Numbered from the stretch's first letter, positions 50,817-59,840 are shown. The stretch is DNA of 64,000 nucleotides from an uncultured Prevotellaceae bacterium (GCA_900313615.1 OMRP01000001.1:186001-250000); one strand, 5' to 3'. The notes: a model not told the origin generated them from the sequence alone. Translations and numbers: made by a program.

Positions 50817-52775
50817 ATGGACTATAGTTATACCATCCTGATACTGCTGATGCCCCTGCTCTCCTTCGTTGTCCTCGGATTGGCGGGCATGAAGATGTCG
50901 CATCGCACGGCAGGTATCATCGGTACCGCTTCCATGGGAGTGGTCACCATCGTGTCGTACCTCACGGCATTCAACTATTTCACGGCGGCACGCACGGCGG
51001 AAGGGGTGTTCCAAACCATCGTACCCTACAACGTCACGTGGCTGCCGCTCGGTAAATTGCACTTCGACTTGGGCATTCTGCTCGACCCCATCTCGGTCGT
51101 CATGCTCATCGTCATCTCCACAGTGAGTCTCATGGTGCATATCTATTCTTTCGGCTATATGCACGGAGAGAAGGGTTTCCAACGCTACTATGCGTTCCTC
51201 TCGCTCTTCTCGATGTCGATGCTCGGACTGGTGCTTGCCACCAACATCTTCCAGATGTATCTGTTCTGGGAGTTGGTGGGTGTGTCGTCCTATCTCCTCA
51301 TCGGCTTCTACTATCCGTTGCATGCGGCGGTGGCGGCGTCGAAGAAGGCGTTCATCGTCACTCGCTTCGCGGATATGTTCTTCCTCATCGGTATCCTCAT
51401 CTTCGGCTATTACACTGAGTCGTTCAGTTTCTCGTTTGCCGGCGACATCCAGCTGGCCGACGGAGCGCAGCCCTTCCTGCCTGTCGACGCGGTGAAAGCG
51501 ATGACGGCAGCGGGCTTCATCCTGCCCACGGCTTTGGTGCTGATGTTCATTGGTGGTGCCGGTAAGAGTGCGATGTTCCCATTGCATATCTGGTTGCCCG
51601 ATGCCATGGAGGGTCCCACGCCAGTGTCGGCACTCATCCATGCGGCCACGATGGTCGTCGCGGGTGTGTTCCAGGTGGCTCGTATGTTCCCGCTGTGGAT
51701 TGAATATGCGCCAGGACAGTTGAGCATCATTGTGTGGGTAGGCGTGTTCACGGCATTCTATGCCGCGGCGGTGGCCTGTGCCCAGAGCGACATCAAACGT
51801 GTGTTGGCTTTCTCCACCATCTCGCAAATTGCGTTCATGATGGTGGCGCTGGGCGTGTGTCTGCCCGGCCATGAGGCAGTGCTCGACAATCACCAGCAAC
51901 TGGGTTACATGGCGTCGATGTTCCACCTGTTCACCCATGCCATGTTCAAGGCTTGCCTCTTCCTCTGCGCGGGATGTATTATCCATGCTGTCCACTCCAA
52001 CGAGATGTCGGCAATGGGTGGACTGCGTAAGTACATGCCCATCACGCACATCACCTTCCTCATCGCCTGTCTGGCCATTGCGGGCATACCGCCGTTCTCG
52101 GGATTCTTCTCCAAGGATGAGATCCTTACGGCGTGCATGCAATACAGCCCGTGGGTGGGTTGGATCATGACGGGTGTGGCTGCCATGACGGCGTTCTATA
52201 TGTTCCGTCTTTACTACGGCATCTTCTGGGGTACGGAGAACAAGGAACTGCACGAGCACCACACTCCGCACGAGGCTCCGTTGACGATGACCATTCCGCT
52301 CATCATACTGGCAGCCATCACCGTAGTGGCGGGATTCATTCCTTTCGGCCATCTGGTGAGTGCCAGCGGACAGGCTTATGATATCCACCTCGATTCTTCG
52401 GTGGCCATCACCAGCGTCGTCATAGCGGTTATCAGCATTGCCTTGGCTACCTATATATATAAAGGTGAGCGGCAGCCTATCGCCGACCGTCTGCAGAAGA
52501 CGTTCCCGAAACTGCACCGCGCGGCCTACAAACGGTTCTATCAGGATGAGATATGGCAGTATGTCACCCATCGTATCATCTTCCGCTGCATCTCCAAGCC
52601 CATTGCGTGGTTCGACCGTCATGTGGTCGACGGCACGTTCAACTTCTTGGCATGGGGTTCGAACGAGGCGGGCGAGAGCATCCGTGGTTGGCAGAGTGGC
52701 GATGTCCGCCAATATGCTGTGTGGTTCATCACCGGCACGGTGGCACTAACTCTGGTTTTATTGGCCGTTCTATAA
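50817..52775 (+). CDS. nuoL: NADH-quinone oxidoreductase subunit L
   Basis: A 652-residue antiporter-like membrane subunit with about 15 TM helices. Motifs: FWELVGVSSYLLIGFYY, IGGAGKSAMFPLHIWLPDAM (channel Lys), PTPVSALIHAATMVVAGVFQ and HLFTHAMFKACLFL. The C-terminal lateral helix region (about 540-620) precedes the last TM. It is followed by an inserted four-helix-bundle gene before nuoM. Confidence 0.95.
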   Translation: MDYSYTILILLMPLLSFVVLGLAGMKMSHRTAGIIGTASMGVVTIVSYLTAFNYFTAARTAEGVFQTIVPYNVTWLPLGKLHFDLGILLDPISVVMLIVISTVSLMVHIYSFGYMHGEKGFQRYYAFLSLFSMSMLGLVLATNIFQMYLFWELVGVSSYLLIGFYYPLHAAVAASKKAFIVTRFADMFFLIGILIFGYYTESFSFSFAGDIQLADGAQPFLPVDAVKAMTAAGFILPTALVLMFIGGAGKSAMFPLHIWLPDAMEGPTPVSALIHAATMVVAGVFQVARMFPLWIEYAPGQLSIIVWVGVFTAFYAAAVACAQSDIKRVLAFSTISQIAFMMVALGVCLPGHEAVLDNHQQLGYMASMFHLFTHAMFKACLFLCAGCIIHAVHSNEMSAMGGLRKYMPITHITFLIACLAIAGIPPFSGFFSKDEILTACMQYSPWVGWIMTGVAAMTAFYMFRLYYGIFWGTENKELHEHHTPHEAPLTMTIPLIILAAITVVAGFIPFGHLVSASGQAYDIHLDSSVAITSVVIAVISIALATYIYKGERQPIADRLQKTFPKLHRAAYKRFYQDEIWQYVTHRIIFRCISKPIAWFDRHVVDGTFNFLAWGSNEAGESIRGWQSGDVRQYAVWFITGTVALTLVLLAVL

Positions 52776-52822
52776 TAAAACATTAAAACATTAAAAAATT
52801 AAATTATTAAAAGGCTGGCGCA

Positions 52823-53191
52823 ATGATAATCGACAAGTCAGACAATATTATACATGATTTAAGCTTTAACTTTGCTGTGCGCATCGTAAAGTTTTATCAG
52901 CATCTTACGGAGAGTAAGAAAGTGTATATATTGTCGAAGCAGATATTGCGAAGTGGCACAAGTATAGGGGCGAATGTCCGTGAAAGTGAGCATGCTGCAA
53001 GTTCTGCCGATTTTGTCAATAAAATGACCATTGCCTTAAAAGAAGCTGATGAAACTCAGTATTGGCTAGAGCTGATGTTTAAAACAGCCATCATAAATGA
53101 AAATGAGTATAATTCAATGTCAAATGATGTGAAGCAAATCATCGGAACACTTGTTAAAATAATCAAGACAACGAAAGCCACAGCTAATTAA
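52823..53191 (+). CDS. Four-helix-bundle protein of the S23/IVP family, inserted in the nuo operon
   Basis: A 122-residue small protein with the S23 (23S rRNA intervening-sequence) family pattern: LSFNFAVRIVKFYQHL, SKQILRSGTSIGANVRES (about 45-62), TIALKEADETQYWLELM. The family folds as a four-helix pentameric bundle and was first found in insertions in 23S rRNA; its function is not well established. It sits between nuoL and nuoM, flanked on both sides by AT-rich repeat tracts (52778-52815 and 53188-53225), and its base use is visibly more AT-rich than the nuo genes. It may be a recent insert that keeps the operon readable. Confidence 0.85.
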   Translation: MIIDKSDNIIHDLSFNFAVRIVKFYQHLTESKKVYILSKQILRSGTSIGANVRESEHAASSADFVNKMTIALKEADETQYWLELMFKTAIINENEYNSMSNDVKQIIGTLVKIIKTTKATAN

Positions 53192-53232
53192 TTTTTTAAT
53201 TTTATAATTTTTAAATCATTAAATATTACCAT

Positions 53233-54750
53233 ATGTTTCCATTAACATTCTTCGTCATCATACCGGCAATCATGCTGCTAGGCCTATGGGTGGCCCGTAA
53301 CCTCAACCAGGTGCGCGGCGTGATGGTGGCTGGCTCGAGTCTGCTGTTGGCACTGTCCATCTGGCTCACCATCGACTTCATTCACCAGCGCAGTGCAGGG
53401 GTCACCGATGCCATGCTCTACACCTATAGCATCGACTGGTTCAAACCGCTGAATATCAAATATGCTATTGGTGTCGATGGCATATCGGTGGTCATGCTCC
53501 TTCTCTCGAGCATCATCGTCTTCACGGGCACATTCGCGTCGTGGAAACTTAAACCGCTCACCAAGGAGTATTTCCTTTGGTTCACGCTCCTCTCCACAGG
53601 TGTGTTCGGCTTCTTCATCTGCGTCGACATGTTCACCATGTTTATGTTCTACGAGGTGGCCCTCATCCCCATGTATCTTCTCATCGGCGTGTGGGGTAGT
53701 GGTAAAAAGGAGTATGCGGCCATGAAACTGACGCTGATGCTTATGGGTGGTTCGGCGCTGCTCATCATCGGCATCTTGGGCATCTATTACCTCAACGGTT
53801 CCTATTCAGGCGTTCACACGATGAACGTCAACGAGATAGCGGCCACATCGCACCTCATACCGGTGGCATTGCAAAAAATGCTCTTCCCAATGGTGTTCAT
53901 TGGTTTCGGTGTGCTTGGCGCTCTGTTCCCGTTCCACACATGGTCACCCGATGGTCATGCCTCGGCGCCTACGGCGGTGTCGATGCTCCATGCTGGTGTG
54001 CTCATGAAACTGGGAGGTTACGGCTGTTTCCGCATCGCCATGTACCTCCTGCCGCAGGCAGCGAATGAGTTGGCTTGGATATTCATTATCCTCACAACCA
54101 TATCGGTGGTCTACGGCGCTTTCTCTGCTTGTGTTCAGACCGACCTCAAGTATATCAATGCCTATTCGTCGGTGTCGCACTGCGGATTGGTGCTCTTCGC
54201 CTTGCTCATGATGACCAAGGTGTCGTGTACGGGTGCCGTGCTGCAGATGCTCTCTCACGGTCTGATGACGGCACTCTTCTTTGCCCTCATCGGTATGATT
54301 TACGGTCGTACGCATACCCGTGACATACGTGAGTTGGCGGGCTTGATGAAAATCATGCCGTTCCTCTCCGTGGGTTATGTCATTGCCGGTCTTGCCAACC
54401 TCGGTCTGCCGGGATTCTCCGGTTTCATCGCAGAGATGACTATCTTCGTTGGTTCCTTTGGAGCGGAGACGGCGGCAGGGTCTGTCGATGTGATGCGCCG
54501 GGTGGCTACTATCATCGCATGTACTTCTATCGTCATCACGGCGGTCTATATCCTCCGTGTGGTGGGAAAAATCCTCTTTGGACAGGTGGAGAACAAACAT
54601 TACCTCGAACTCACCGACGCCACTTGGGATGAGCGTGTCGCCGTGTGCTGCCTCATTTTCTGTGTGGCTGGCCTTGGCTTGTTCCCCCTCTGGGCTTCGA
54701 ATGTGATCACCGATGCCGTTGGTCCCATCCTCAACGTCATACATGGGTAA
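53233..54750 (+). CDS. nuoM: NADH-quinone oxidoreductase subunit M
   Basis: A 505-residue antiporter-like membrane subunit with about 14 TM helices. Motifs: FYEVALIPMYLLIGVWGSGK, FPFHTWSPDGHASAPTAVSM and LHAGVLMKLGGYGCFR. Length is normal. The gene follows the S23-family insert and is followed by a 223-bp repeat-rich gap. Confidence 0.95.
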   Translation: MFPLTFFVIIPAIMLLGLWVARNLNQVRGVMVAGSSLLLALSIWLTIDFIHQRSAGVTDAMLYTYSIDWFKPLNIKYAIGVDGISVVMLLLSSIIVFTGTFASWKLKPLTKEYFLWFTLLSTGVFGFFICVDMFTMFMFYEVALIPMYLLIGVWGSGKKEYAAMKLTLMLMGGSALLIIGILGIYYLNGSYSGVHTMNVNEIAATSHLIPVALQKMLFPMVFIGFGVLGALFPFHTWSPDGHASAPTAVSMLHAGVLMKLGGYGCFRIAMYLLPQAANELAWIFIILTTISVVYGAFSACVQTDLKYINAYSSVSHCGLVLFALLMMTKVSCTGAVLQMLSHGLMTALFFALIGMIYGRTHTRDIRELAGLMKIMPFLSVGYVIAGLANLGLPGFSGFIAEMTIFVGSFGAETAAGSVDVMRRVATIIACTSIVITAVYILRVVGKILFGQVENKHYLELTDATWDERVAVCCLIFCVAGLGLFPLWASNVITDAVGPILNVIHG

Positions 54751-54754
54751 TAAT

Positions 54755-54972
54755 TTAGGGAAGTATAATAGGAAGTAATAATAGGAAGTAATAATGGAAG
54801 TAAAAAAGGAAGTTAAGCACTTCGTGCAGGACATTAGCATAAAACGGAGTAATGTCCATTTTAACTTCCACTTTAACTTCCATGAGCGCAGCGAATTAAC
54901 TCCCACTTTAACTCCCGAGTATTTAATGTTTTAATATTTAAATCTTATAATATTTTAATTTTTTAATTTTCC
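54755..54972. repeat. GGAAGTAATAATA/GGACATTA repeat element between nuoM and nuoN
   Basis: Repeated AGGAAGTAATAAT words, then GGAAGTTAAGCACTTCGTGC (54808-54827), GGAGTAATGTCC (54847-54860 region), AACTTCCACTTTAACTTCC, and a TTTTAATATTT tail. The 20-mer at 54808 recurs exactly, on the other strand, at 61340-61359. The halves are partly inverted (GGAAGT against ACTTCC), so a long imperfect hairpin is possible. Confidence 0.8.
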
Positions 54973-54973
54973 C

Positions 54974-56413
54974 ATGGATTACAGTCAATTCCTACATATG
55001 ATACCGGAGGCCATCCTCGTGGCTATCCTGGTTATCGTGTTCATTGTCGACTTCGCGTCGGCCAAGAAGGACGAAAGACCTTGGTTCAACCCGCTCATGT
55101 GCGCGCTCATGGTTGTGCAACTCGGACTCACCTTCTTCTCTCCCGACAGAGGCGAGGCTTTCGGTGGCATGTACTATGCCTATCCCATGGCAAACATCAT
55201 GAAGACCATTCTCTCGGCGGCGACACTCATCGTTGTCATCATGAGTCGTGAATGGCTCAAGCGCGAAGACAGTCGTGGACGCGAGGGCGAGTTCTATATG
55301 CTCGTCGTATCCACGCTCCTTGGCATGTATATGATGATGTCGGCTGGTCATTTCCTCATGTTCTACCTCGGACTGGAGATGGCATCGGTGCCCATGGCCT
55401 GCCTCGTGGCACTCGACAAATACCGTAACAACTCTGCAGAGGCGGCAGCGAAATATATCCTCACCGCCACGTTCTCCAGCGGCGTGATGCTCTTCGGCAT
55501 ATCGTTCCTTTATGGTTCGGTGGGGACGCTCTATTTCCGCGACATGGCGCATCTGATTCAGGCAACACCGCTTACTATCACCGGTCTGGTATTCTTTTTC
55601 TCAGGCTTGGGCTTCAAGATCTCCCTCGTGCCTTTCCATTTCTGGACGGCCGATACCTACCAAGGTGCTCCCACCGTGGTGACGGGATATCTCAGCGTGG
55701 TGTCGAAAGGCGCGGCGGCGTTCACCCTTATGGTTATCCTCTATAAGGTGTTTGCGCCGATGGTGCACTACTGGCAGTACCTGCTTTATATAGTCATTGT
55801 GCTCTCCATCACTGTGGCCAACCTCTTTGCCATACGCCAGAAGGAACTGAAGCGATTCATGGCTTACAGCTCCATCTCTCAGGCGGGATATATCATGCTG
55901 GCTGTCATTGGCAACAATGGCACAGGCGTGGTGTCACTCGTCTACTATGTGCTGGTGTATGTCGTGGCCAACCTCGCCGTGTTCTCTGTCATCAGCATTG
56001 TGGAACAGCGTAATGGCGGTGCCACTGACATGGATGCCTACAACGGTTTCTACAAGACGAATCCCAAACTGTCGTTCCTCATGACTGTGGCGTTGTTCTC
56101 GTTGGCGGGTATTCCTCCTTTCGCGGGAATGTTCTCGAAGTTCTTCGTCTTCATGTCAGCTCTCGAGTTGCAACAATCAGGTAATTTCCTGCCTTATCTC
56201 ATCGTCTTCATCGCATTGGTCAATACGGTGGTGAGTCTTTACTACTACCTTCTTATCGTCAAGGCGATGTATATCAAAGATGAGGCGAATCCATTGCCGA
56301 CTTTCAAGAGCGATGGCAATACAAAACTCGCCCTCGCCATCTGTACCTTCGGCATCGTCGCCTTCGGCGTCGTCAGTTGCTTCTACAACTGGATACACGC
56401 AGCGCTGAATTAA
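54974..56413 (+). CDS. nuoN: NADH-quinone oxidoreductase subunit N
   Basis: A 479-residue antiporter-like membrane subunit with about 14 TM helices. Motifs: [20 protein letters not shown] (channel Lys), [20 protein letters not shown] and [15 protein letters not shown]. Last gene of the nuo operon; a strong terminator follows 46 bp after the stop. No nuoE, nuoF or nuoG is present anywhere in the operon. Confidence 0.95.
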   Translation: MDYSQFLHMIPEAILVAILVIVFIVDFASAKKDERPWFNPLMCALMVVQLGLTFFSPDRGEAFGGMYYAYPMANIMKTILSAATLIVVIMSREWLKREDSRGREGEFYMLVVSTLLGMYMMMSAGHFLMFYLGLEMASVPMACLVALDKYRNNSAEAAAKYILTATFSSGVMLFGISFLYGSVGTLYFRDMAHLIQATPLTITGLVFFFSGLGFKISLVPFHFWTADTYQGAPTVVTGYLSVVSKGAAAFTLMVILYKVFAPMVHYWQYLLYIVIVLSITVANLFAIRQKELKRFMAYSSISQAGYIMLAVIGNNGTGVVSLVYYVLVYVVANLAVFSVISIVEQRNGGATDMDAYNGFYKTNPKLSFLMTVALFSLAGIPPFAGMFSKFFVFMSALELQQSGNFLPYLIVFIALVNTVVSLYYYLLIVKAMYIKDEANPLPTFKSDGNTKLALAICTFGIVAFGVVSCFYNWIHAALN

Positions 56414-56458
56414 TGCCGAGTTATGAGTGCCGAGTGACGCTTGTCAACTGAATATATT

Positions 56459-56504
56459 ACGGGTTGTTGTTGGTCCTTTTTTGACAATAACAACCCGTTT
56501 TCTT
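56459..56504 (+). terminator. Intrinsic terminator of the nuo operon
   Basis: Stem 56459-56472 with 56485-56498 (14 pairs, one G-U), loop of 12 nt, then TTTTCTT. It separates nuoN from the second S23-family gene. Confidence 0.8.
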
Positions 56505-56528
56505 GAATTTAATAAAGCTCAATTAATA

Positions 56529-56897
56529 ATGTCAACGATGGAAAAGACTGATTATGTACTTAAGGATGAAGCTATGAACTTTGCCATACGTATAGTAAAT
56601 CTGTATAAGTATTTAGTTGAAAAGGACGAATTCGTAATGAGTAAACAGGTTCTTCGTTCTGGAACGTCAATAGGTGCTAATTATGCTGAGGCTCTAAAGG
56701 CGGAGTCGCCTAATGACTTTATACATAAATTATCTATTTCCAGAAAAGAGGGTGAGGAGACTCTTTATTGGTTGGAACTTCTTTTCCGAACAGAATATAT
56801 TACGGAAAAGCAGTATCTTTCTATTAAATCTGATTGTGAACAGATACAAAAGATGCTAACCTCTTCCATATTGACTGTCTTGAAAAAGAACAAATAA
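56529..56897 (+). CDS. Second four-helix-bundle protein of the S23/IVP family
   Basis: A 122-residue protein related to the insert between nuoL and nuoM: MNFAIRIVNLYKYL, SKQVLRSGTSIGANYAEA and EGEETLYWLELLFRTEYI match the S23 family. ATG 56529 (MSTMEKTD) is chosen because the open frame from 56427 runs through the nuo terminator. It is AT-rich compared with its neighbours. With the other copy it brackets nuoM-nuoN. Function unknown; RNA or ribosome binding is a family guess. Confidence 0.83.
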   Translation: MSTMEKTDYVLKDEAMNFAIRIVNLYKYLVEKDEFVMSKQVLRSGTSIGANYAEALKAESPNDFIHKLSISRKEGEETLYWLELLFRTEYITEKQYLSIKSDCEQIQKMLTSSILTVLKKNK

Positions 56898-57035
56898 CTC
56901 GTCCCTCATCACCCGTCACCCATCACCCATCACTCGTAACTCATCACTCGTAACTCGTAACTCATCACTCGTAACTCGTAACTCATCACTCATCACTCGT
57001 CCCTCATCACTCGTCACTCGTCACTCGTCACTAAA
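56898..57035. repeat. Low-complexity ACTCGTAACTCATC tract upstream of comEC
   Basis: About 130 bp of ACTCGTAACTC, ATCACTCGTCC and CATCACCC words. The same words occur inside comEC next to its repeat inserts, and again at 58905-58965 and 60810-60945. No promoter seen. Confidence 0.75.
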
Positions 57036-58889
57036 ATGGCCCCATTGTTCCCCATAGCTCTTGCCCTTTGTGCCGGCATCGCCCTCGCTTATGAGTTGTC
57101 GTTGCCCTTTTGCCCATGTCTGGTGGTTATGGCAGTGCTGCTGTTGCTCACACTGCTCCTACGCCGTCATGAGCGTCTGCAGAGCGGTGCCATGCTCCTT
57201 ACCGTCCTCGCCTTTGGAGCGACGCTCATGGCGCATCACCTCGAGGAGGAGCGTGTCGACCTGCCCGAAGACGACCTTGTTTATCAAGGTGTCATCATCA
57301 GCGAGCCACAGCAGCGGGGTAGGGTGATGCGTTTCGATCTTCAACTTGTCGGTGGCAGCCTTAATGGCCGCAAGGTAAAAATATCCCTCCTTCGCGACAC
57401 CGTGGCCCATCGCTACCGTCGCCTCGCCCTCGGCGACGGCTTCCTCGCCCGCGCCTCCCTCGAGAGTTTGGTCACTAACGCCTCCCCCCTCCTTGGGAGG
57501 GGGCCAGGGGGAGGTTCTTCCTCCCTCGTCACTCATAGCCCCTCTCTCGTCACCCACAAAGGTAACTTTTCCCCTCCTTTTTCAAAGGAGGGGCAGGGGT
57601 GGTTTGGTGCCCAGGAGGAGGCCTCTTCTTTTAATTATCCCTTGTTCCTCCGTTGTCGCGGTTTCATAGCCACCTCTTTCGTTTACTGGAACCAGTGGCG
57701 CAAGACCTCCGTCGACCTTTCTGCCCTCCCACGTCTTGACCGTACCGTCCTGGCCGCTCTCCAACTGCGCCAGACCATGCTCCGTGAATACGAACACTTG
57801 GGTTTCGACGATGACCGATTGGCTGTGGCCATCGCCATGACCCTCGGCGACAAGTCGCATCTCACCAACGACCTGCGTGAGGTCTATTCCATCTCGGGCG
57901 CGTCGCATGTGTTGGCTCTTTCCGGACTGCATATCGGCATCATCTATGCTCTGATGGTGCTCGTTGTAGGCTACCGTCGACTGGGCTGGTTGCGTGAAAT
58001 ACTCGTTATCGTTGGCATCTGGGCCTATGCCTTCTTCACCGGACTGTCACCCTCCGTGGTGCGCGCATCGGTCATGATAACGGTCTATTCGCTCGTCTCA
58101 CTGGCCAACCGCGACCGTATGTCACTCAACACGTTGTCGCTCACTGCCATCATCATGCTCTTATGGAATCCTCTCTACCTTTATGATGTGGGTTTCCAGA
58201 TGTCGTTCATGGCAGTGCTCTTCATCCTCCTGTTCTATAAACCACTTTACTCCCTTATGCCTGAGCGTTGGCTCCATCCCTCACCCGACCCCCGTAATAC
58301 ATCATCCAGTAGTAAATTATCCCCCACCGATTCCTCATCAACCAATAGTCCATCGTCACCTGTCACTCATAACTCCTCTCTCGTCACCCAAAAAGGTAAC
58401 TTTTCCCCTCCTTTTTCAAAGGAGGGGCAGGGGTGGTTTGTCAAAAACGCTTCCCGGTCAGTAGGCTTTTCCCCCTCTTTGGGTGGGTGCCCGGGGGAGG
58501 CCTTTTCTTCCCTCTTCCGTTGGGCATGGGCGATGGTCGTCGTCTCCCTTTGTGCGCAGATGGGTACTTTTCCCCTTACGATGTATTATTTCGGGCGTTT
58601 CTCCACGTATTTCCTCCTTACCAATTTCCTTGTCATTCCACTTGCCATCTGCATTCTCTATCTCACTGCAGCCATGCTACTCCTGTCGTGGTGGCCCGCC
58701 GTGCAGTCGTTCATCGCAAAGCCCCTCATCTGGTTGGTCGATTTCCAGAACACGGCCCTCCGCTGGATTGCCGACCTGCCAGCCAGCCACATCGAAAACA
58801 TCTCCATCTCCCGAATCCATGTCTTCATCATCTATGCAGCCCTTCTCTCCCTCCTTTTACTATTATCCCGACGTAAGAGTAAAAGATAA
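57036..58889 (+). CDS. ComEC/Rec2-like DNA-uptake channel protein with repeat-derived inserts, no beta-lactamase domain
   Basis: A 617-residue membrane protein. N-terminal TM helices (about 5-65) precede a DUF4131-like soluble domain, and the competence domain (about 235-440 and 490-610) has YSISGASHVLALSGLHIGII and FFTGLSPSVVRASVMITVYS, diagnostic for ComEC. Full-length ComEC often ends in a metallo-beta-lactamase domain; here the chain stops after the last TM helix (SRRKSKR). Two low-complexity inserts (about 148-203 and 409-490) each contain KGNFSPPFSKEGQGWF (starting at residues 175 and 453), encoded by an identical 49-bp hairpin repeat. The inserts lie in loops, so the channel may still fold. 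Activity is uncertain. Confidence 0.85.
   Translation: MAPLFPIALALCAGIALAYELSLPFCPCLVVMAVLLLLTLLLRRHERLQSGAMLLTVLAFGATLMAHHLEEERVDLPEDDLVYQGVIISEPQQRGRVMRFDLQLVGGSLNGRKVKISLLRDTVAHRYRRLALGDGFLARASLESLVTNASPLLGRGPGGGSSSLVTHSPSLVTHKGNFSPPFSKEGQGWFGAQEEASSFNYPLFLRCRGFIATSFVYWNQWRKTSVDLSALPRLDRTVLAALQLRQTMLREYEHLGFDDDRLAVAIAMTLGDKSHLTNDLREVYSISGASHVLALSGLHIGIIYALMVLVVGYRRLGWLREILVIVGIWAYAFFTGLSPSVVRASVMITVYSLVSLANRDRMSLNTLSLTAIIMLLWNPLYLYDVGFQMSFMAVLFILLFYKPLYSLMPERWLHPSPDPRNTSSSSKLSPTDSSSTNSPSSPVTHNSSLVTQKGNFSPPFSKEGQGWFVKNASRSVGFSPSLGGCPGEAFSSLFRWAWAMVVVSLCAQMGTFPLTMYYFGRFSTYFLLTNFLVIPLAICILYLTAAMLLLSWWPAVQSFIAKPLIWLVDFQNTALRWIADLPASHIENISISRIHVFIIYAALLSLLLLLSRRKSKR
57480..57606. repeat. Repeat insert 1 inside comEC
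   Basis: A GC-hairpin unit (CCCCCTCCTTGGGAGGGGG followed by CCAGGGGGAGG), CTCGTCACTCAT words, then a second hairpin unit CCCCTCCTTTTTCAAAGGAG with tail GGGCAGGGGTGG. All in frame. The segment 57558-57606 is identical to 58392-58440. Confidence 0.85.
58290..58505. repeat. Repeat insert 2 inside comEC
   Basis: Serine-rich low-complexity coding (TCATCCAGTAGTAAATTATC-like), ACTCATAACTCC words, the 49-bp hairpin unit identical to insert 1, and a third degenerate unit (CCCCCTCTTTGGGTGGGTGC). Confidence 0.8.
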
Positions 58890-58904
58890 TTAAGCCCACA
58901 TCCT

Positions 58905-59227
58905 CCGTCACTCATCCCTCATCCCCCATCCCTCATCCCCCATCCCTCATCCCCCATCACTCATAAAGGTAACTTTCCCCCTTCCTTCGGAGGGGGCCAG
59001 GGGGAGGTTTTCTTTACCCCTTCCTTCGGAGGGGGCCAGGGGGAGGTTTTCTTTCCCCCTTCCTTCGGAGGGGGCCAGGGGGAGGTTTTCTTCCCCCCTT
59101 CCTTCGGAGGGGGCCAGGGGGAGGTTTTCTTTACCCCTTCCTTCGGAGGGGGCCAGGGGGAGGTTTTCTTCCCCCTTCCTTCGGAGGGGGCCAGGGGGAG
59201 GTTTTCGGAGGGGGCCAGGGGGAGGTA
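58905..59227. repeat. Low-complexity tract and tandem array of GC-hairpin units
   Basis: CATCCCCCATCCCT words (58915-58960) lead into six full and one partial tandem units, each about 37-39 bp, of the form CCCCTTCCTTCGGAGGGGGC plus CAGGGGGAGGTTTTCTT (58977-59226). Each unit can fold as a CCTTCCTTCGGAGGGG hairpin. There are no unique spacers, so this is not a CRISPR array. Confidence 0.9.
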
Positions 59228-59228
59228 T

Positions 59229-59265
59229 AAAAAAGGGGATGCGTCAAATCACGTGACACATCCCC
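59229..59265 (-). terminator. Minus-strand intrinsic terminator without a clear gene
   Basis: Minus strand: GGGGATGTGTCA, 7-nt loop, TGACGCATCCCC, followed by six T. One mismatch in 12 pairs. No minus-strand gene ends here, which suggests a non-coding transcript upstream of it (59266 to about 59400). Confidence 0.75.
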
Positions 59266-59395
59266 AACCTAAATACAATTCACCAAATATTATATATATC
59301 AACAAATCGTGTATATGCTTTAGTCTCAGAGTCCTTCAACTGTGTGGCTGAGAGTTAATTCGACAGCAAAGGAACTGCGAAAACAAAACAACGCC
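59266..59395 (-). ncRNA. Candidate small RNA ending at the minus-strand terminator
   Basis: The minus strand from about 59390 to 59229 has an isolated strong terminator and, upstream, a TCTCAG...CTGAGA hairpin (59327-59354 region). A weak promoter-like TTCCTTTG lies near 59378-59385. There is no convincing ORF. It could equally be a 3' remnant of a lost gene. Confidence 0.3.
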
Positions 59396-59840
59396 AACTT
59401 TCGGCGTATCATAAACATACCCATTTGTATTCTCAATACATTCTTGCCGATAATGGATACAAATGATACAAATCAATCCTTTTTCCATGAACCTACGGTT
59501 ACAAGGAACGCAGTAATTAATAGCCATTTATGCCAATTCGTGTTTATGAAACAATGAAAGAAATACGAATTAAGAATAATATTTCTTGTTATTTCTGATA
59601 ATGTTATGGCCATTTCTGTGAAAAACAATTTACGATAATTTACGGCCAATTTGCGGGAATTCGTGTAAGGAAATAAATCTGCATAATTTGAATAATCTCG
59701 TTGTTTATTTTTCCGTTGAATATCCGTGAATTGCCCACAAATTTCCATAAATAACATTTCTTAGAAATGAAAGAAATGCGAATAAAGAAATATATTTCTG
59801 ATATTATTATGGCCATTTCTGTGAAAAAGCTTATAACACA
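59396..59840. repeat. AT-rich non-coding region with a direct repeat
   Basis: 59553-59625 and 59766-59828 are imperfect direct copies (AATGAAAGAAATACGAAT ... TGGCCATTTCTGTGAAAAA). Between them, decayed AATTCGTGTAA words relate to the inverted repeat at 17156-17209. Short ORFs here are not supported by any start signal or protein-like composition. Confidence 0.7.

Noticed and set aside
50805-52712. Long minus-strand open frame (635 codons) opposite nuoL
   Set aside because: It is His/Arg/Glu/Asp-rich, has no domain or start signal, and is the mirror of the well-supported nuoL frame.
53944-54906. Long minus-strand open frame opposite nuoM
   Set aside because: Same reason: charged, low-complexity translation opposite a clear membrane-protein gene, with no promoter or homology.
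57036-58889. comEC interpreted as a pseudogene because of the inserts
   Set aside because: The frame is open throughout, and the conserved core motifs are intact; I call it intact but of uncertain activity.
58977-59226. Tandem repeats that look like a CRISPR array
   Set aside because: Units are contiguous without unique spacers and no cas gene is present; they belong to the dispersed hairpin family.
59336-59757. Two short minus-strand frames (63 and 94 codons) in the AT-rich gap
   Set aside because: They read through repeat words, lack a start signal, and overlap the direct repeat; more likely spurious translations of decayed repeats.
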